Shown here: positions 1 through 11,760 of the stretch, piece after piece
How positions within the stretch are numbered: position 1 is the stretch's first letter
Layout of the letters: every line of letters starts with the position of its first letter
Source: Rhododendron vialii
Taxonomy: Eukaryota > Streptophyta > Magnoliopsida > Ericales > Ericaceae
Reading direction: 5' to 3'
Length of the DNA stretch: 64,000 nt
Assembly (NCBI RefSeq): GCF_030253575.1
Contig: NC_080559.1
Location: 30,902,501-30,966,500, forward strand
Position numbers and translations under genes: made by a program
Notes under the pieces: generated by a model
Database searches by the model: none
Seen by the model: only the letters and a program-made list of their open reading frames with translations
What the model was told of the DNA's origin: nothing

Positions 1-430
1 AATGAATTCGAAAGCTCCTCCTTCACCTGTATAAAGGGAGCCTTTCTACCTGGTGTTTTGACACACCGAAAATCAAAGCTTCTTCTTCTACCATACTTCT
101 TCCTTTCTAGAGAGAGTACAAACACAAGTTCGTTCGACAGACAGTCAAAGACGGTGGTGCTAGCTCTTGGGGCTGAGTGAGACTGAGTCAACCCTTAAGG
201 GCACCGTGTAAAACACGGGCCTCGGTTTGCTTCTCAGTTCTTCTAAAGTTTATGTTTTTTAGTTCATATTGTGTAATTTTTGTTCTAGTTGTAAATTCCA
301 GATACTAGTGAAATTGTTTATTATTTTTTCCACACTGTTTATGCAAGGTGTCTCGGGTGATCAACTAGCACACACCTCGAATAAAATCCTTACAGTCTTT
401 TCCACAGTCCTTTTCACTCTTACACTTGAA
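1..430. other. Unassigned left edge, possibly an LTR fragment
   Basis: No coding potential is visible. A TATA-like TATAAAGG at about 31 is followed by a pyrimidine-rich leader and a GC-richer stretch near 180-235, an arrangement seen in plant LTRs. No TG..CA ends, primer-binding site or second LTR can be seen because the window begins here. A promoter and 5'UTR of a gene to the left is equally possible. Confidence 0.2.
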
Positions 431-1146
431 GCGAGGCGATCCCAATAGTTACTAGCAAGGAAAATCGAACCTTAGACCTCCGTATCATGTACATTGCGTG
501 TGATGGTATTTGGCATAACGAAAAAAATTAAGTCAATAGAAAATGCATGTTGTCCTTACCAATGGAAATATGATAGTAGTAGATTCTTGGTAGTGCTTGG
601 AGGTTGATCAACCGGCCAATTGCATGCCATTTATGCATAGATATATGGGGCATATTACAGATAAAACAAGATAACCAACTTGATTAAATTTAAAGACATT
701 TTGACTTGTCAAATTAATCCTAATCTTAACGACTCCTAAATTTATTTAGTCCAATCTTCAAGAATTTCAACAGAGTTGCATGTGATTTTTTCGTTGACTA
801 GTTAGAAAAAGATACTCCACATATATACAACCTTGCAGAAAGATGAAGACCGATGTTGATTGAATAATTTTCTAAACAAGTAGTAGGATGGATTATTATG
901 GAATTGCCGTTAAATTAAATGAGGAAGACGCGTCTTACTAGTGCAAAAACAACTACCGCCGCCACAGGAACATCCCCCACCTCCGCCACGGCGCCACCCC
1001 TCCTCCACCGCCGCCAGGTCCACTACCACGAACCGCTACCACTTCTGGCATCGGTCATTTTCAGGATATTGCAACCCAAACAGAGCAAAGAATTTTTCTT
1101 TGGGGAGCTTTACTCTGGTTTTAATTGGGCTTGCCGCAAGTAAATG

Positions 1147-1208
1147 GCGGGATTAGTCGAGGTGCGCATAATTAAGTTAACCTGAAGACCTGAGTTTTTA
1201 AAAAAAAG
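1147..1208 (+). repeat. SINE 3'-end relic
   Basis: The stretch GGATTAGTCGAGGTGCGC followed by a short spacer and an A-run resembles 22334-22402 and 32128-32213. The three copies share a GATTAGT core, a GTGCG-type motif and an oligo-A tail, as expected of 3' halves of one SINE family. The rest of 1209-1944 is AT-rich and shows no gene. Confidence 0.45.
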
Positions 1209-1944
1209 CCATGGTAAAGAATTTTCACGAAAAAAAAGACAAAAAAAATTCCGCAAGAAAAGTATCTTTTGCTAGAACAAGTGAAGCCTCAAAACGAGGA
1301 GAAAGGTTACTAATCCGCAACTATTTGAACCAACTAATAACATCTATTTATTTATCTATATTATAAAAATACCTAGGCATAAAAACGACACCAACCTCCA
1401 CAACCATTAGATCATTTCTTATTAATTTTGTAGATATCGAATCATTTCTTTTTTAATAGAAAAGATACTCTTTTACCCTCATTTTTTAAGCAATGTATCT
1501 CTATGTAAATATTGTCTTTTATGATCAAATAGGGAAACATATATATCAAAATGGTATCTCTTTCCAAGGCTATCTCCTTGGTCTTTTGGTGTTGGTCCCT
1601 TTATAAAATCGCCTTTTTTTTCCAAAAAAAGAAAAGAAAAGGTAACTGATACTTTGTGGTGATTACAACTATCGCGCACGTACAATAATTGGGTAGAACG
1701 AACAATTTATTTAAGATGAGACTATGTTACATTCCAACGTGCCTTTAGACACGGACATCCACTAGTTCAACATAATTTCCCTCATGGACCATCTTATTGT
1801 AATACAGAAACCGACTAAAATACAACAATTGAAACCCTCAAAAGCCTGGCAGTAGCCATGATTTTCTTATTTTGTTTTGGTCTTTGCTAAGCTTCAAGCA
1901 AAACCTTATTATGAGTAGCACATGAAAGTAACAACATCTAGGCC

Positions 1945-3329
1945 TCACGGGTTGATCCTCCTACAGTTGGACCGGATCTCGCCCGCAGTCCCCGTGAGCA
2001 CCTGAATCTCACTCATCTTGATCATAGCCGACACAAAGTCTTGCTGCCAAATCAGCCCATTTCCGGCATACAACGTTGCCTGGTCCGTGGTTTGTTGGCT
2101 GGTAGTGAGAGTCTGGTCTGAGGTGAACAGGCCGCGTTGGTGCAAGACATCTGCGAAATAGCTTGGGTCCATTAAAGCCGGGCTGAAGTTCATCTCAACC
2201 ACGAGATTTGAATCCACATTTCCCCCCTGGCCTCGGGGACATTCCTGCTTTAGTTGGGCCGCGTAGAAGGGGTCTAAGGTTGGATCCCGGCTATTTGTTG
2301 CGCTGAAGTTGTATAACCTGTTGCTGAATGAAAAGCAATGGGAGCGCCCGATTGTATGTGCTCCTGCATCATAACATAAGGCCTCATTTGATTCGGGAAT
2401 TAAAACAGACAGGACTAAGAGTCTTGGGATTAGTAATCCTGGACTATTAGCAGGCAAAATAGAAGTGACAATGGTTATCACATTGAGAAACAAAAACTGA
2501 AAACAAAAACGTTTACCAACAAGTGCAACCATTTCACGTTGAGTAAGCCCTTTCTTAAGAAAGGCGCGAGTGATTAGATCTAGGTCTCCGAAGGGAGGAG
2601 GTATGTCAACGGTCTCTGAAGCCCGCGAAATCCTTCCATCCCTCCTTCCCGCTGGAACATCCCAGTATAAACCTCCTGTCTGCACATATATAAAGCAACA
2701 AACAAATACAATCACCACAACATTACTCTGAAGTTAATAAACATATCCTCGGTGCAAAAACGAATTTACGAATATGGGCTTTCATTACAATGTGGACAGC
2801 ATCTCTGGCTGCAAAAGCGAGTATATCAGCACAAGAGACCACCCCTTTGCACTCGGCCTCGAGCCTGGCCTTGGCATCATCTATGACTTCAAACCCTCGG
2901 AGAGTAATGCCGTTAGGGGGGCCATCCTTTTCTGCTAGATTGCCTGGGGTCGAGTCGATGCAAATAGATGCATCGCACCCCTGAAATTTAATCAAATGGT
3001 ACAACCCATGTGACTTGATTAATTATAACAATTGGATTTTGCTGAATTAATTAGCTCAGCAACAAATTAATTAAGAGGAAATTAAGCAAAAAAAAGAGAG
3101 GAAGTTGTGGGTTGGTGCAACAATGTACCCTGACAAAACTGTCATGAAAATGCATTCTAACAAGACCAGGAGCAATTCCGTAATCTTTGTCAAAGGCCTT
3201 TTCCACCTCTTCTTTCACAATTAATTCAGCATCTTCGCATTTGTCTTTATAGAACCCCACTTGGAGGTTTTGTGCTCCTAGTAATTGGAAGCCCAGATTA
3301 AGTAGCAGGAATAGCACTATGTGTAGCAC

Positions 3330-3332
<3 letters not shown>
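1945..3332 (-). CDS. Class III secretory peroxidase (peroxidase 5-like), 4 exons
   Basis: Exons (minus strand) are 3332-3129, 2980-2789, 2679-2517 and 2363-1945, giving 325 residues. The 192-bp second exon and roughly 166-bp third exon are the classical class III peroxidase structure. All introns are GT-AG with matching phases. Residues 1-20 form a signal peptide, so the product should enter the apoplast or vacuole and oxidise phenolics with H2O2. Catalytic Arg59 and distal His63 (RMHFHD) are present, as are the proximal-His motif [10 protein letters not shown] (His189), [13 protein letters not shown] and a C-terminal Cys. Odd: the residue after MHFHD is Ser65 instead of the Cys that pairs with the Cys of GCDAS, and a new Cys75 occurs two residues beyond GCDAS. 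Either this is a divergent but active enzyme or the fold is weakened. The 153-bp third intron is stop-free and in frame. Confidence 0.93.

Positions 3333-3395
<63 letters not shown>
3333..3395 (-). repeat. (AG)31 microsatellite abutting the peroxidase start codon
   Basis: On the minus strand an uninterrupted AG/GA dinucleotide run of 63 bp ends immediately before the ATG at 3332. With the TATA box near 3435 it should make up nearly all of the 5'UTR. Confidence 0.9.
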
Positions 3396-3400
<5 letters not shown>

Positions 3401-3431
3401 ATTGTGCTTTGAGGATTAAATGTGGAATAAA

Positions 3432-3438
3432 ATTTATA
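3432..3438 (-). promoter_or_regulatory. Putative TATA box of the peroxidase gene
   Basis: TATAAAT on the minus strand lies about 100 bp upstream of the ATG. The spacing predicts transcription starting near 3400-3410, just upstream of the AG repeat. Confidence 0.5.
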
Positions 3439-4356
3439 AGAGAAGATGAACGACTATGAAATCATGCCCATACCCCTGATGAAAGCAGGATTTCAGATGC
3501 TGGAGATTCTTAGTTCCGTCACAGAGATTTTTCAACTAAATTATAGTAATTGACACTACCGGAAAATCTGCCTCCATTTTACAATTTATAAATCCAGTCA
3601 CCTCAACGGCCAAACCAAAAAAGGAATAAGAACAATTGAAGTAGAGAAAATTGGGACAAGTTTAGAATTGAGTAATGTCCAGTTGGGCGGTGTATTGAAG
3701 TTGGTTCCAGCAAATCAGAGCAAATTCTTGATAGAATAAGTAACCCATAATTGGAAAGCCAGAAAATACTTGTCCTTAATATTATCTCAATGTACATTTC
3801 TTTATCCATGCAGTTGTTGACTACTACTACTACCTTTTACAAGAATTTACATGACATCCACTTCACCGATGAAAATATTTTGTCGCGTAATTTACTGTCA
3901 GAAACACTTTTAGGATTTATAACCCTCATGATACATCAATGCACAACCATGGATCTCATAACGCCTTTGATACGGGATTTGACATGAGTGCTATCAACTT
4001 CTGTGTTGGGTGAGTCCATGTAGAACATTGTTTGGACTTCAATGGTGGAGTTGGTCTCCCAGATTAGTCGGTCTAGGGAATCAAATACCGACAAAGACAG
4101 GAAATTGAATAAAAAAGATGTGTGCGTAATCTATTTAAGAGTGAAGACTTCATGCAACAGATAACAAAGGTTTTTTCGGTGCAAATTAAGCCAAAAAGCT
4201 ATATACAAGTCAGGATAAATATTGGTTCACACCACAAATATACACTAGTCTCCATATTGGTTCACACCACAAATATACACTAGTCTCCGGAAAGTATAAT
4301 GCAAGCCAAAAAGTTGTACTTTTCCGGTGTCGAATCAGAACCCAAGTTGAGGTCAA
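3439..4356. other. Intergenic, no gene seen
   Basis: AT-rich spacer between the peroxidase promoter and the 3' end of the next gene. Apart from the 35-bp tandem duplication at 4219-4288, nothing recognisable is present. Confidence 0.5.
4219..4288. repeat. Perfect 35-bp tandem duplication
   Basis: Two identical adjacent 35-bp copies (4219-4253 and 4254-4288), both beginning ATATTGGTTCAC. They lie just downstream of the stop codon of the minus-strand gene that ends at 4357, probably in its 3'UTR. Confidence 0.9.
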
Positions 4357-7300
4357 TCAGTTCTGAGATGCAAATCCATCCTTTCGAACATCTTCCCAAT
4401 CCGATGAAGAGCCATCACACCAACCTGACGGAAGCCAACCCCCGAACCTGTTGTTCCCACAAGATTGCATCCCCTGATCATCTGCAGCACATACATCCAA
4501 CTCCTTCATAGTTTCATAATCAAACCGACCTATACATGAGCCAAATTCGTTCCTTTTATTATTGATGACACTGGAGTATTGCGAATAAGGTTCCACAGTG
4601 ACGTCCAAACTACCACCCAAGGTTGGGTATCCTAATAACGGCCAATCGTATCTCCCTTTTGCGGTTATAGAGTTTGAGTTCTCAGCCCTGCATTTTAGGA
4701 TTTGGAATCTAGCCAATGCGGAAGCCTCAACATCATCAACCACCTTGGTTGTACTAGAAATAGAGGAATCATTGATGTTATCTGACAATGGGCTATCCTC
4801 AGACTGCGGTATCACTTTCTGGGTTGCATTTGGATTGGGAGAAACCTTGGAGGTCAATAACTTTTCAACAGCCATAGAACATCCGGCCACATCTGAAGCA
4901 GAAGAAATTGAGTTACTTCTCGGATATTTTACCTTTCGGAATCCCAAGGCAAAGAAAATTAATACTCCCCCCATCCCAAATTGCTCACCCTTCTTGGAAC
5001 CCGTGCATTTTGCACTCAAAAATTAATGTATTAACATGATTTGTTTTTTGGAAAAAATTTACACCGTTTTAAAGATCTCATTGAGAAGGAAAAATTGGTG
5101 TCATATTTTTTCCAAAAAAAATCTCATAAGTAAATTATTTTTTGCGTGCAAAACGCACAGGTTCCAAGAAGGGCGAGCAATTTGGGACGGAGTAGAGGTG
5201 ACAGAAGCAGGTTTGGAGGCAGCATTTTAACCTTTTGCCTTGTATGACTTGCATTTCTCCATCTCAATCTTCATACGATTGAAGCGAGTTCTATAACTCA
5301 TGGAACATAACGCAGCTTCAGCTTCGAGCCATAGATTCTTATACAAGACTGTTTCTGGTTGCGTTTCTTCCTCACAAGGAAAATCCTTCTCCAGGACCCC
5401 CTTTATAGCCTGCAGGCCATATCCATGACAAAAACTACGATTTTCTTGTTTGATATAACTGCAAGTAGAAGAAAGAAAGAACGAAATAAAGCAAAGAAAA
5501 ATATGAAATAACAGATCAAAAACATACCTGGACCATGTTATCATCTTTCACATTATCTGCATTGCCCCTTAAAGAAAAGGAATCTGAAAATTTCTCAACC
5601 ACCTTACCAGAAATATCCCTGTTCCTCTTCACCTCATGTGCACTGTCATGATCAAACGGACCCCGAGAACTAGCAACTTCTTCCTTTGTCACTGGAGGCC
5701 TACCTGCAATGACACCCTGGAGAAGACATTGTTCAGCTCTATAATAAAGCCACAAAATACATCCCGCAAATTCAAGATCTCAAATGCAAAGGAATTTCGT
5801 TTTGTGCATCCACATCCTTGTGGACAATGAAATCTTAAATTAAAAAAGACCAAAGAAACAAGTCATAGGACCAAATAAATGGCAACCTAGGAGTTTGGCA
5901 GAGCTAGGACAATTTCCATCATACATTGATAAAATCTCGATTTAATATCAAATATGAAAAGCGCCAGGTCTCAACAAACCATCCCACAACTGTGTGGTCT
6001 TAAAAGAAGCCATGACGTGCTTTTTAATTATCTTCTTGATGGTAATGATGGTAAAAAAGCATACCTTATCAGAATCTGGCAGGTTTCCACATTGATGGGA
6101 AGAAGTGCATTGTTGGGTGAACACTGACTTTAGTGTTGGGGTCATGTCCACAATCCTTTTCGAAACACATGTACCAAGATTGTTGATTACACGCTTAAGA
6201 ACCTCGTGATTTTCTTCTGATACTGCAGAGGAGTCATTAGAACACTGAAATAGAAGCAACTCCGAAAGGTTACATATTGTATCGACCAGAATTTTGACAT
6301 CCATTTTTGGCCTTGATTCTGTGGCGTGCATTTTGACCAGCTTATCAATATTTTCTCCAGAGCAAGGGGAAAATGAAGTACTTTCCATTCCAAGAAATGA
6401 CACAGTACCATCTTTGGAGGCATCTTTAGTTTTCAATCCAGAGTGCGCAACCCCAACTTGCATCTTGGACTCTCTTTCAGGAATAAAGTCACCCCTGCCG
6501 AGATCCGGTTGTTTGGCATGAGAGAGTTTCACAAGAAGATCACTTTTTGGGCCATTGGGCAAATTGTTGTTGATGTCACTAGAAAATTGTACATCATTGC
6601 TGCTGCTTGATCCTGGGTAAATCAATCCTGCTTTCACAACATCAAATGAAGTTTGTTCCCCGGTTGGGCAAATAGCATTTGAAAGCTCCTCCTTGTACTC
6701 ACTGTTTCCACATATATATGGACAAGAAACCTTCACACTATCATCAGCACAGGGAGGGCAAATATGAGTTTCTGGAGTTATGGCTTCAGAAGCTTCAGAT
6801 GGATAAAAACAAGAAGCTGTAGCTCCTTTCCAGCAGGGTGAATCCACAGCAAGATTATAATTATCCAAACCCTCACAAGAATATTCCGCTGAACAAAGGC
6901 CTTCAGAATTATCAAGCTCCAGACTCAAGCCATATGGGACATTAATAGCAGGGAGTTTAAATTCCTTTCCAGTTTTGGTAGTGTATGAGAGCTCTTCTCT
7001 CCCAGGAGAGGGCGATGCATTGAAGATGTGGTTACTTCTTTCCATATGTAAGATGGGTCCACTATAATCCAAGCAACCTGATTTGCCATCACTCGAAGAC
7101 AAAAGAGGCTCCTTTTGATTAGATGGATTATGGCGACCAAAATTCTTCTTGTTAATTGCTAGACCTTCAGATGTAGCAGCATTTGTCATTTTAGAACTAG
7201 CGCTACTGGAGGGTGGTCTGATGACTAGAGCAGGGGAATTTTTTTTCACTGGTACAAAGTCTTTCATGCAAGAATCCAGCGAGGGGAAGCATTTATCATA

Positions 7301-9276
7301 TGATCCAAAATATGGGTTTTGATGAAAACAGAAATCCGTGGCTAACTGTAGAGATGGCCCTTGTACATGAGAATCCTGAAGTGTTGAGCTCGTTCCTGAG
7401 AATGATGTTCTTTCGGATACGGTGGGAATGAACATGGGATCTTGCGGTGAAGAGGATTCATTCAACTTTACTGAACTAGGAGTTACAAATTGGCTTCTTC
7501 TTCCCCACACATTAACATAGCTTTCGCGTGAAATGGCAGAAACTTCGTTGCATTTGCTTGGGCCATGAGTTGTAGAAGGCCCTACACAAGAAGCATAAAT
7601 ATCAAAGATTATGGGGATCACTGACTTGTTTAAAATAGATCCTACCCAACTATTCTAATCAGGTACATTCTTTTTGTTTACTTGCCCCTTTAAAACAAAA
7701 GGATCTAGATTCTTCTAGAAAATGTGGCTGTAATAAAAAGGGAAATAGTAAACTTTCCATTTCATTTTTCAATAGAATTACCAGTACAAAGTTAAAAGGG
7801 AAAAATGCTGCTCTAGTCCCAATAATTTTATCATAACTGCCCATAGTAAAAAAACAACAGCATAAGGAAGTAGGAAGAAATGATGAATTAAGGTTGTGAA
7901 TCAAATAGAGGATTCAAAGTTTCAAACATACCTCAGATAGAGTGCCTTTTAGGTTATTAAGCCGTAGATTTGACGAACTGACCCGGACACTACTAGATGC
8001 AGACAAAGAGACTGGGGTATGGGACGTGTTAGTCTCCAAGAAAAGGGATACTACTAACTTGCATTGCGGAAGCATAATAATGAAAGAATAAAAGAGGAAA
8101 AGTATTCACAAAGCTAACTCAAAAAGGGCAAATGACTTGGGCACATAGGAATCGAAAGCATACACATTTTTTTACAAGTAGGCTTTACCAAGGACCGCAG
8201 GAAATGTACTCCCTTTGCTCACAAAATTGGCTTCTTAGGGTTACATCTTTCTTCTTTTACTGACAAAAAGTAAAGAAACAAAAATCCCAAACAAACCAAT
8301 ACCACATTAACAGTGACGTCAATTTCTCCCTACATATTTCACTAAGTATGTTATATGACTTCACATGTGTATTAATGAACAAGATAAGAGGAAGTTCAAT
8401 CAGGCTTTTCTTCTGTGTATACTACAGAGTTTCGAGTGAAAAGTAATGTGCTTGCATTCTCAAAACAACTAAATCCCGAAAGTAATCAGGCTGATCACCA
8501 CAGAACTACTAGCAGGCTTTTCGGCAAGGATGTAAAAATTGCTATCAAAATAGAACCACAAGCGTCAATTAAAAAAATGATGTATATTCTTAACTATTGA
8601 AAATCGAAAGGCATGACATACAAGTGAGGCCTGAATAATTATAAAGACTCCATATTCCAAACATAACGATGATACCTTGTGTGATATACTCCTTGGAAAC
8701 ATATGAACCAGGACCATTGGTCTCCTCGTCAGCCAATCTGTTGTTCCAACCGCAACCCCACGAAGGCATGTACTCCAGGCCCGATAAGCTTCGAGTGTAA
8801 TCAACTTGCGAATTTCCACCTAAAGTGGCACCACAGGAAGTTGGCAACACATCATAGCTAGGTTCATTAAGGGCCACCAAAGGGATAGCATTGTCGCCCG
8901 CAGGTGACACCAATGGAGTATAATTTGGTTCAGCAAGAACACAATTTTTGGGGTTTTCACTTGAATACTGATGAAAAGAAAATGCATCAGTTGCGGTCGT
9001 GACACCGGGGTTTAAGGGAGGCATATGGGCATTGGTTGAACTAACAGATTGTGAACCCAAGTATCCATACTCATTATATGAAGAGTCTGGATATTGCCAA
9101 TTATGGTAAGAAGACTGGAAGGGCAGAGCAGCATAAGATGGTTCAGTGAAAGGCACAAGTGGGTTTGAATTGGGTTTGGGATTAGACCGGTCCACGGTAA
9201 AAGGAGGAGCTAAAGGCGATAAATTTGAAGACGATGATGAAGAACCTGAATTACCCATAAACCCTAAAGCCATCAT
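4357..9276 (-). CDS. Plant-specific protein of unknown function, 1006 residues, 5 exons
   Basis: Exons (minus strand) are 9276-8676, 7581-6065, 5716-5528, 5409-5232 and 4892-4357. All boundaries are GT-AG and phases agree throughout (1,0,0,1), ending in a stop. The N-terminus is Ser/Pro/Asn/Tyr-rich with repeated NEPSY/TEPSYAALP-like segments. The middle is low-complexity Ser-rich and contains a leucine-rich stretch (ILVDTICNLSELLLFQCS). The C-terminus has a compact Trp/Gly-rich tail (RYDWPLLGYPTLGG, FGGWLPSGWCDGSSSDWE) that looks conserved. No signal peptide, membrane segment or known catalytic motif is visible. I recognise the C-terminal style from uncharacterised plant proteins but cannot assign a function. 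The 5'UTR may contain an intron, with a possible donor near 9500 and an acceptor near 9310. Confidence 0.85.
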
Positions 9277-10740
9277 ATTGGTTTGTGCAAAACGATCGAG
9301 TCAACTGGTGCAAAACCCACAAAAAAGTGAGAGTTAACAACGCGATTGTAAAGAGCAATCAAAAATCAAGCAGGCTAAGGGGTAAAAAAGATCAGCAGTA
9401 AACAACGAGATACGATATGAAAAGGTATGGAATTGAAACATAGAACTAAAGATTATCCAGAATGTAAAAAGGAATTAAGAATGTTTATGTGGGAGAAACA
9501 TACGGGTGAGAGAAAGCGAGAGAGCCGAAGAGGAAGCAGAGTCCCCTCTCACCCTCTCTCTCTTGGCTCTTCTTCCTTCTATGCGAAGTTTTGGCGACTT
9601 CGTGGTGTCATTCCTTTTGTCATCGGCAGGAGCAGGGGACTTTTTGGCTAAATAATTGGCTTACTTTTTCTTCTAAAAAATCAGCTTCATCCAAGATAAG
9701 AGCGTTTACCAAGCATCCAAAATTACTTATGAAAATTTCTAAAGTGATTTTTGACGCTTCGTAAACGCCCTTATCGATGTCGGATGGAACTAATTTTTAA
9801 TGGAGACTTTAAGCAAAATATATTGAACAAAATGAGCGGTTCCGATTATTTTTATTAAACCCGAAACGGGCCCAAACACTCACTGTACGCGCTGTCTGTG
9901 TCACTTTTGTTGTACCAGCAACATTTCTGATTTTCTTATGTTAATTACTGTATTAGTTTGACTTGACAAAAGAAATCAGGAAAAAAAAAAATTATGATCC
10001 TAACCTAAGTTTTTTGAATAAAGACAAAAAAAAAATTGATTTATTGCCTTATTTTTTTCTTTATTCAAAAAATATTGGGTTTCGATTGTAATTTTTTATA
10101 TTTTAGATTTCTCCTGTTATGACGACACAATAATTCACGAAAAAATTGACGAAAAACTAAAAAGAAAAAAAAGGCCAATGGGCTAGCCAAAAAGTCCCTA
10201 AGATTTTGGTTTGGTAAAACTACAAATGCACCCCCAAAATTAAAAGAAATTATTCAATACCCCGAGAAAAAGTTGAACAATAATTTGGACCACACATTGA
10301 CGTGTGGTCTACACACTGTCTACTATTCGTGTTTAATGTGGAAATATCCATTTAATGTTAACGCAACACACATGTGTCTTATTTGTGTTTAATGTCTAAT
10401 TTGGACCACGCATTCACCTGGGTACGAGCTGTACTGTAAGTGAGCTAAAAGTGCTAAATTTTGAATATTAGAAAAAAGATAAAAATTATAATCTACAAAA
10501 ACTTGACTCAAAACTCTCAAATGAGATTTTTTTTTTTAATAAAGTCAAAAAAAAAAAAAACATGCTCTGTTGATGGGCCAGAACAACATGCTCTGTTTGT
10601 TTCAAAAAAAACACAACATGCTCTGTTGCTGTCTTGCTGATAAACATGAATAAGACACGGGATTGTTCATCGGGTCGAAACACAGGATTTGGCCGAGGTT
10701 CAAGTTTTCATTGCCTTTTATTGGGGCTATACATATTCCT
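9277..10740. other. 5' flank of the unknown gene, then intergenic
   Basis: The first 300 bp should contain the 5'UTR and promoter of the minus-strand gene; a CT/GA-rich patch lies at 9505-9560. The remainder is AT-rich with homopolymer runs and repeated short phrases (for example GTGTTTAATGT twice near 10330-10395). No gene is seen. Confidence 0.45.
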
Positions 10741-10756
10741 GAGTGGTGCTATTTGC

Positions 10757-11050
10757 ACCGATCGGAGCATACCGACGGTATACCGACGGTCGCGCGCGGC
10801 CATCTCCAGCTACCGGACGGCCTATCCGAGCCGTCCAAAAAATTTAAAAAAAAAATCCGAGGGACCCAACGCGGGAATCAACGGCATCCGATATGTGTAG
10901 GGTACTTGATCTAAACACTCTATTTTTCGTGTATATACATCGGATTTTTTTTAAAAAAAATTTGGACTGCTCGGATCGGCCTTCCGGTGGCCGGAGATGG
11001 CCGCGCGCGGCCGTTGATACGGTTTCCCTACATTTTTGATCGGTACATAT
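10757..11050. mobile_element. Foldback MITE (CCGTCC/GGCATCCGA family)
   Basis: The two ends are inverted copies. CGCGCGGCCATCTCC at about 10791 is mirrored by GGAGATGGCCGCGCG at about 10994, and CCGTCCAAA is mirrored by TTTGGACTG. The centre carries GGCATCCGATATGTGTA, a phrase shared with the element at 44951 and the half-copy at 48541. It has no coding capacity. A target duplication was not resolved. Confidence 0.65.
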
Positions 11051-11169
11051 AGGATTTTCCCATATTCCTAACCAGGGGTAGCTGTAGTAGCGAACCCCTC
11101 GGTTCAAAAAATACACTGGTTTTGTTTGTTTGGGAGTTTAGTTTAGTTTAGTTTTGATAGTAGATAAAA

Positions 11170-11292
11170 AGAGAAATAGGGTAATAATTGGAAATAGAGG
11201 TAATGATTGGAGAGAGATAGAGAGAGATGAGAAAGTAATAATTGAAAAAATAGGATAATGATTGGAGAAAGAAATAGGGTAATAATTTGAAA
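11170..11292. repeat. Degenerate tandem repeat (GGTAATAATTGGA-like)
   Basis: Roughly four imperfect units containing AGGGTAATAATTGGA or AGGATAATGATTGGAGA alternate with GA-rich spacers. This explains the open frames on the minus strand in this stretch, which I do not consider genes. Confidence 0.5.
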
Positions 11293-11486
11293 ACAAAACT
11301 AAAACTAAAATGAAATGGGAACCGAACAATTTTGCATATATTTTGATTGTTTTTCCTTTGATATTGTTTGCACTGAGGCAATCACACAAAGTCCGTTCGA
11401 ATGAATTTTCATTTAAATTTGTGAGTAAACATATCATATAGCTCAACAAAACAAAATAAATTAGGCCCGATAAGTTTTCTATCATA

Positions 11487-11758
11487 CTCCCTCCGTCCCT
11501 TTTTAAATGTCATGCTTCGTAACTCCAACTTATTAAAAAGACATCATCATTATACATTTCACATCAACTTTTTCCTCCACTTTCCTTACTTACCCATCAT
11601 TATTACACTTTTATTCACTAACTTTTCAAAATGGAATCTACTTTTTAGAGACAAAATTGACAATGTACCAACTTTTACCCACTAACTTTACAAAATGGAC
11701 ACTTATTAAGGGACAGCTCAAAATAGAATATTGGACTCTAAAAAAGGGACGGATGGAG
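11487..11758. mobile_element. Stowaway MITE (Tc1/mariner type)
   Basis: The left end CTCCCTCCGTCCCTTTTT is mirrored by AAAAAAGGGACGGATGGAG at the right end, with one mismatch. TA dinucleotides flank both ends (11485-11486, 11759-11760). CTCCCTCCGTCCC is the classical Stowaway terminal sequence and TA is its target duplication. It is 272 bp and non-coding. Confidence 0.92.
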
Positions 11759-11760
11759 TA

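Noticed and set aside
7932-8053. Extra exon candidate in intron 1 of the 1006-residue gene
   Set aside because: It has a possible acceptor (TTAG) and a good donor (GAG/GTATGT) with an open frame. However, it enters in phase 1 and leaves in phase 0, so joining it to exon 2 shifts the frame. At most it is a rare poison exon.
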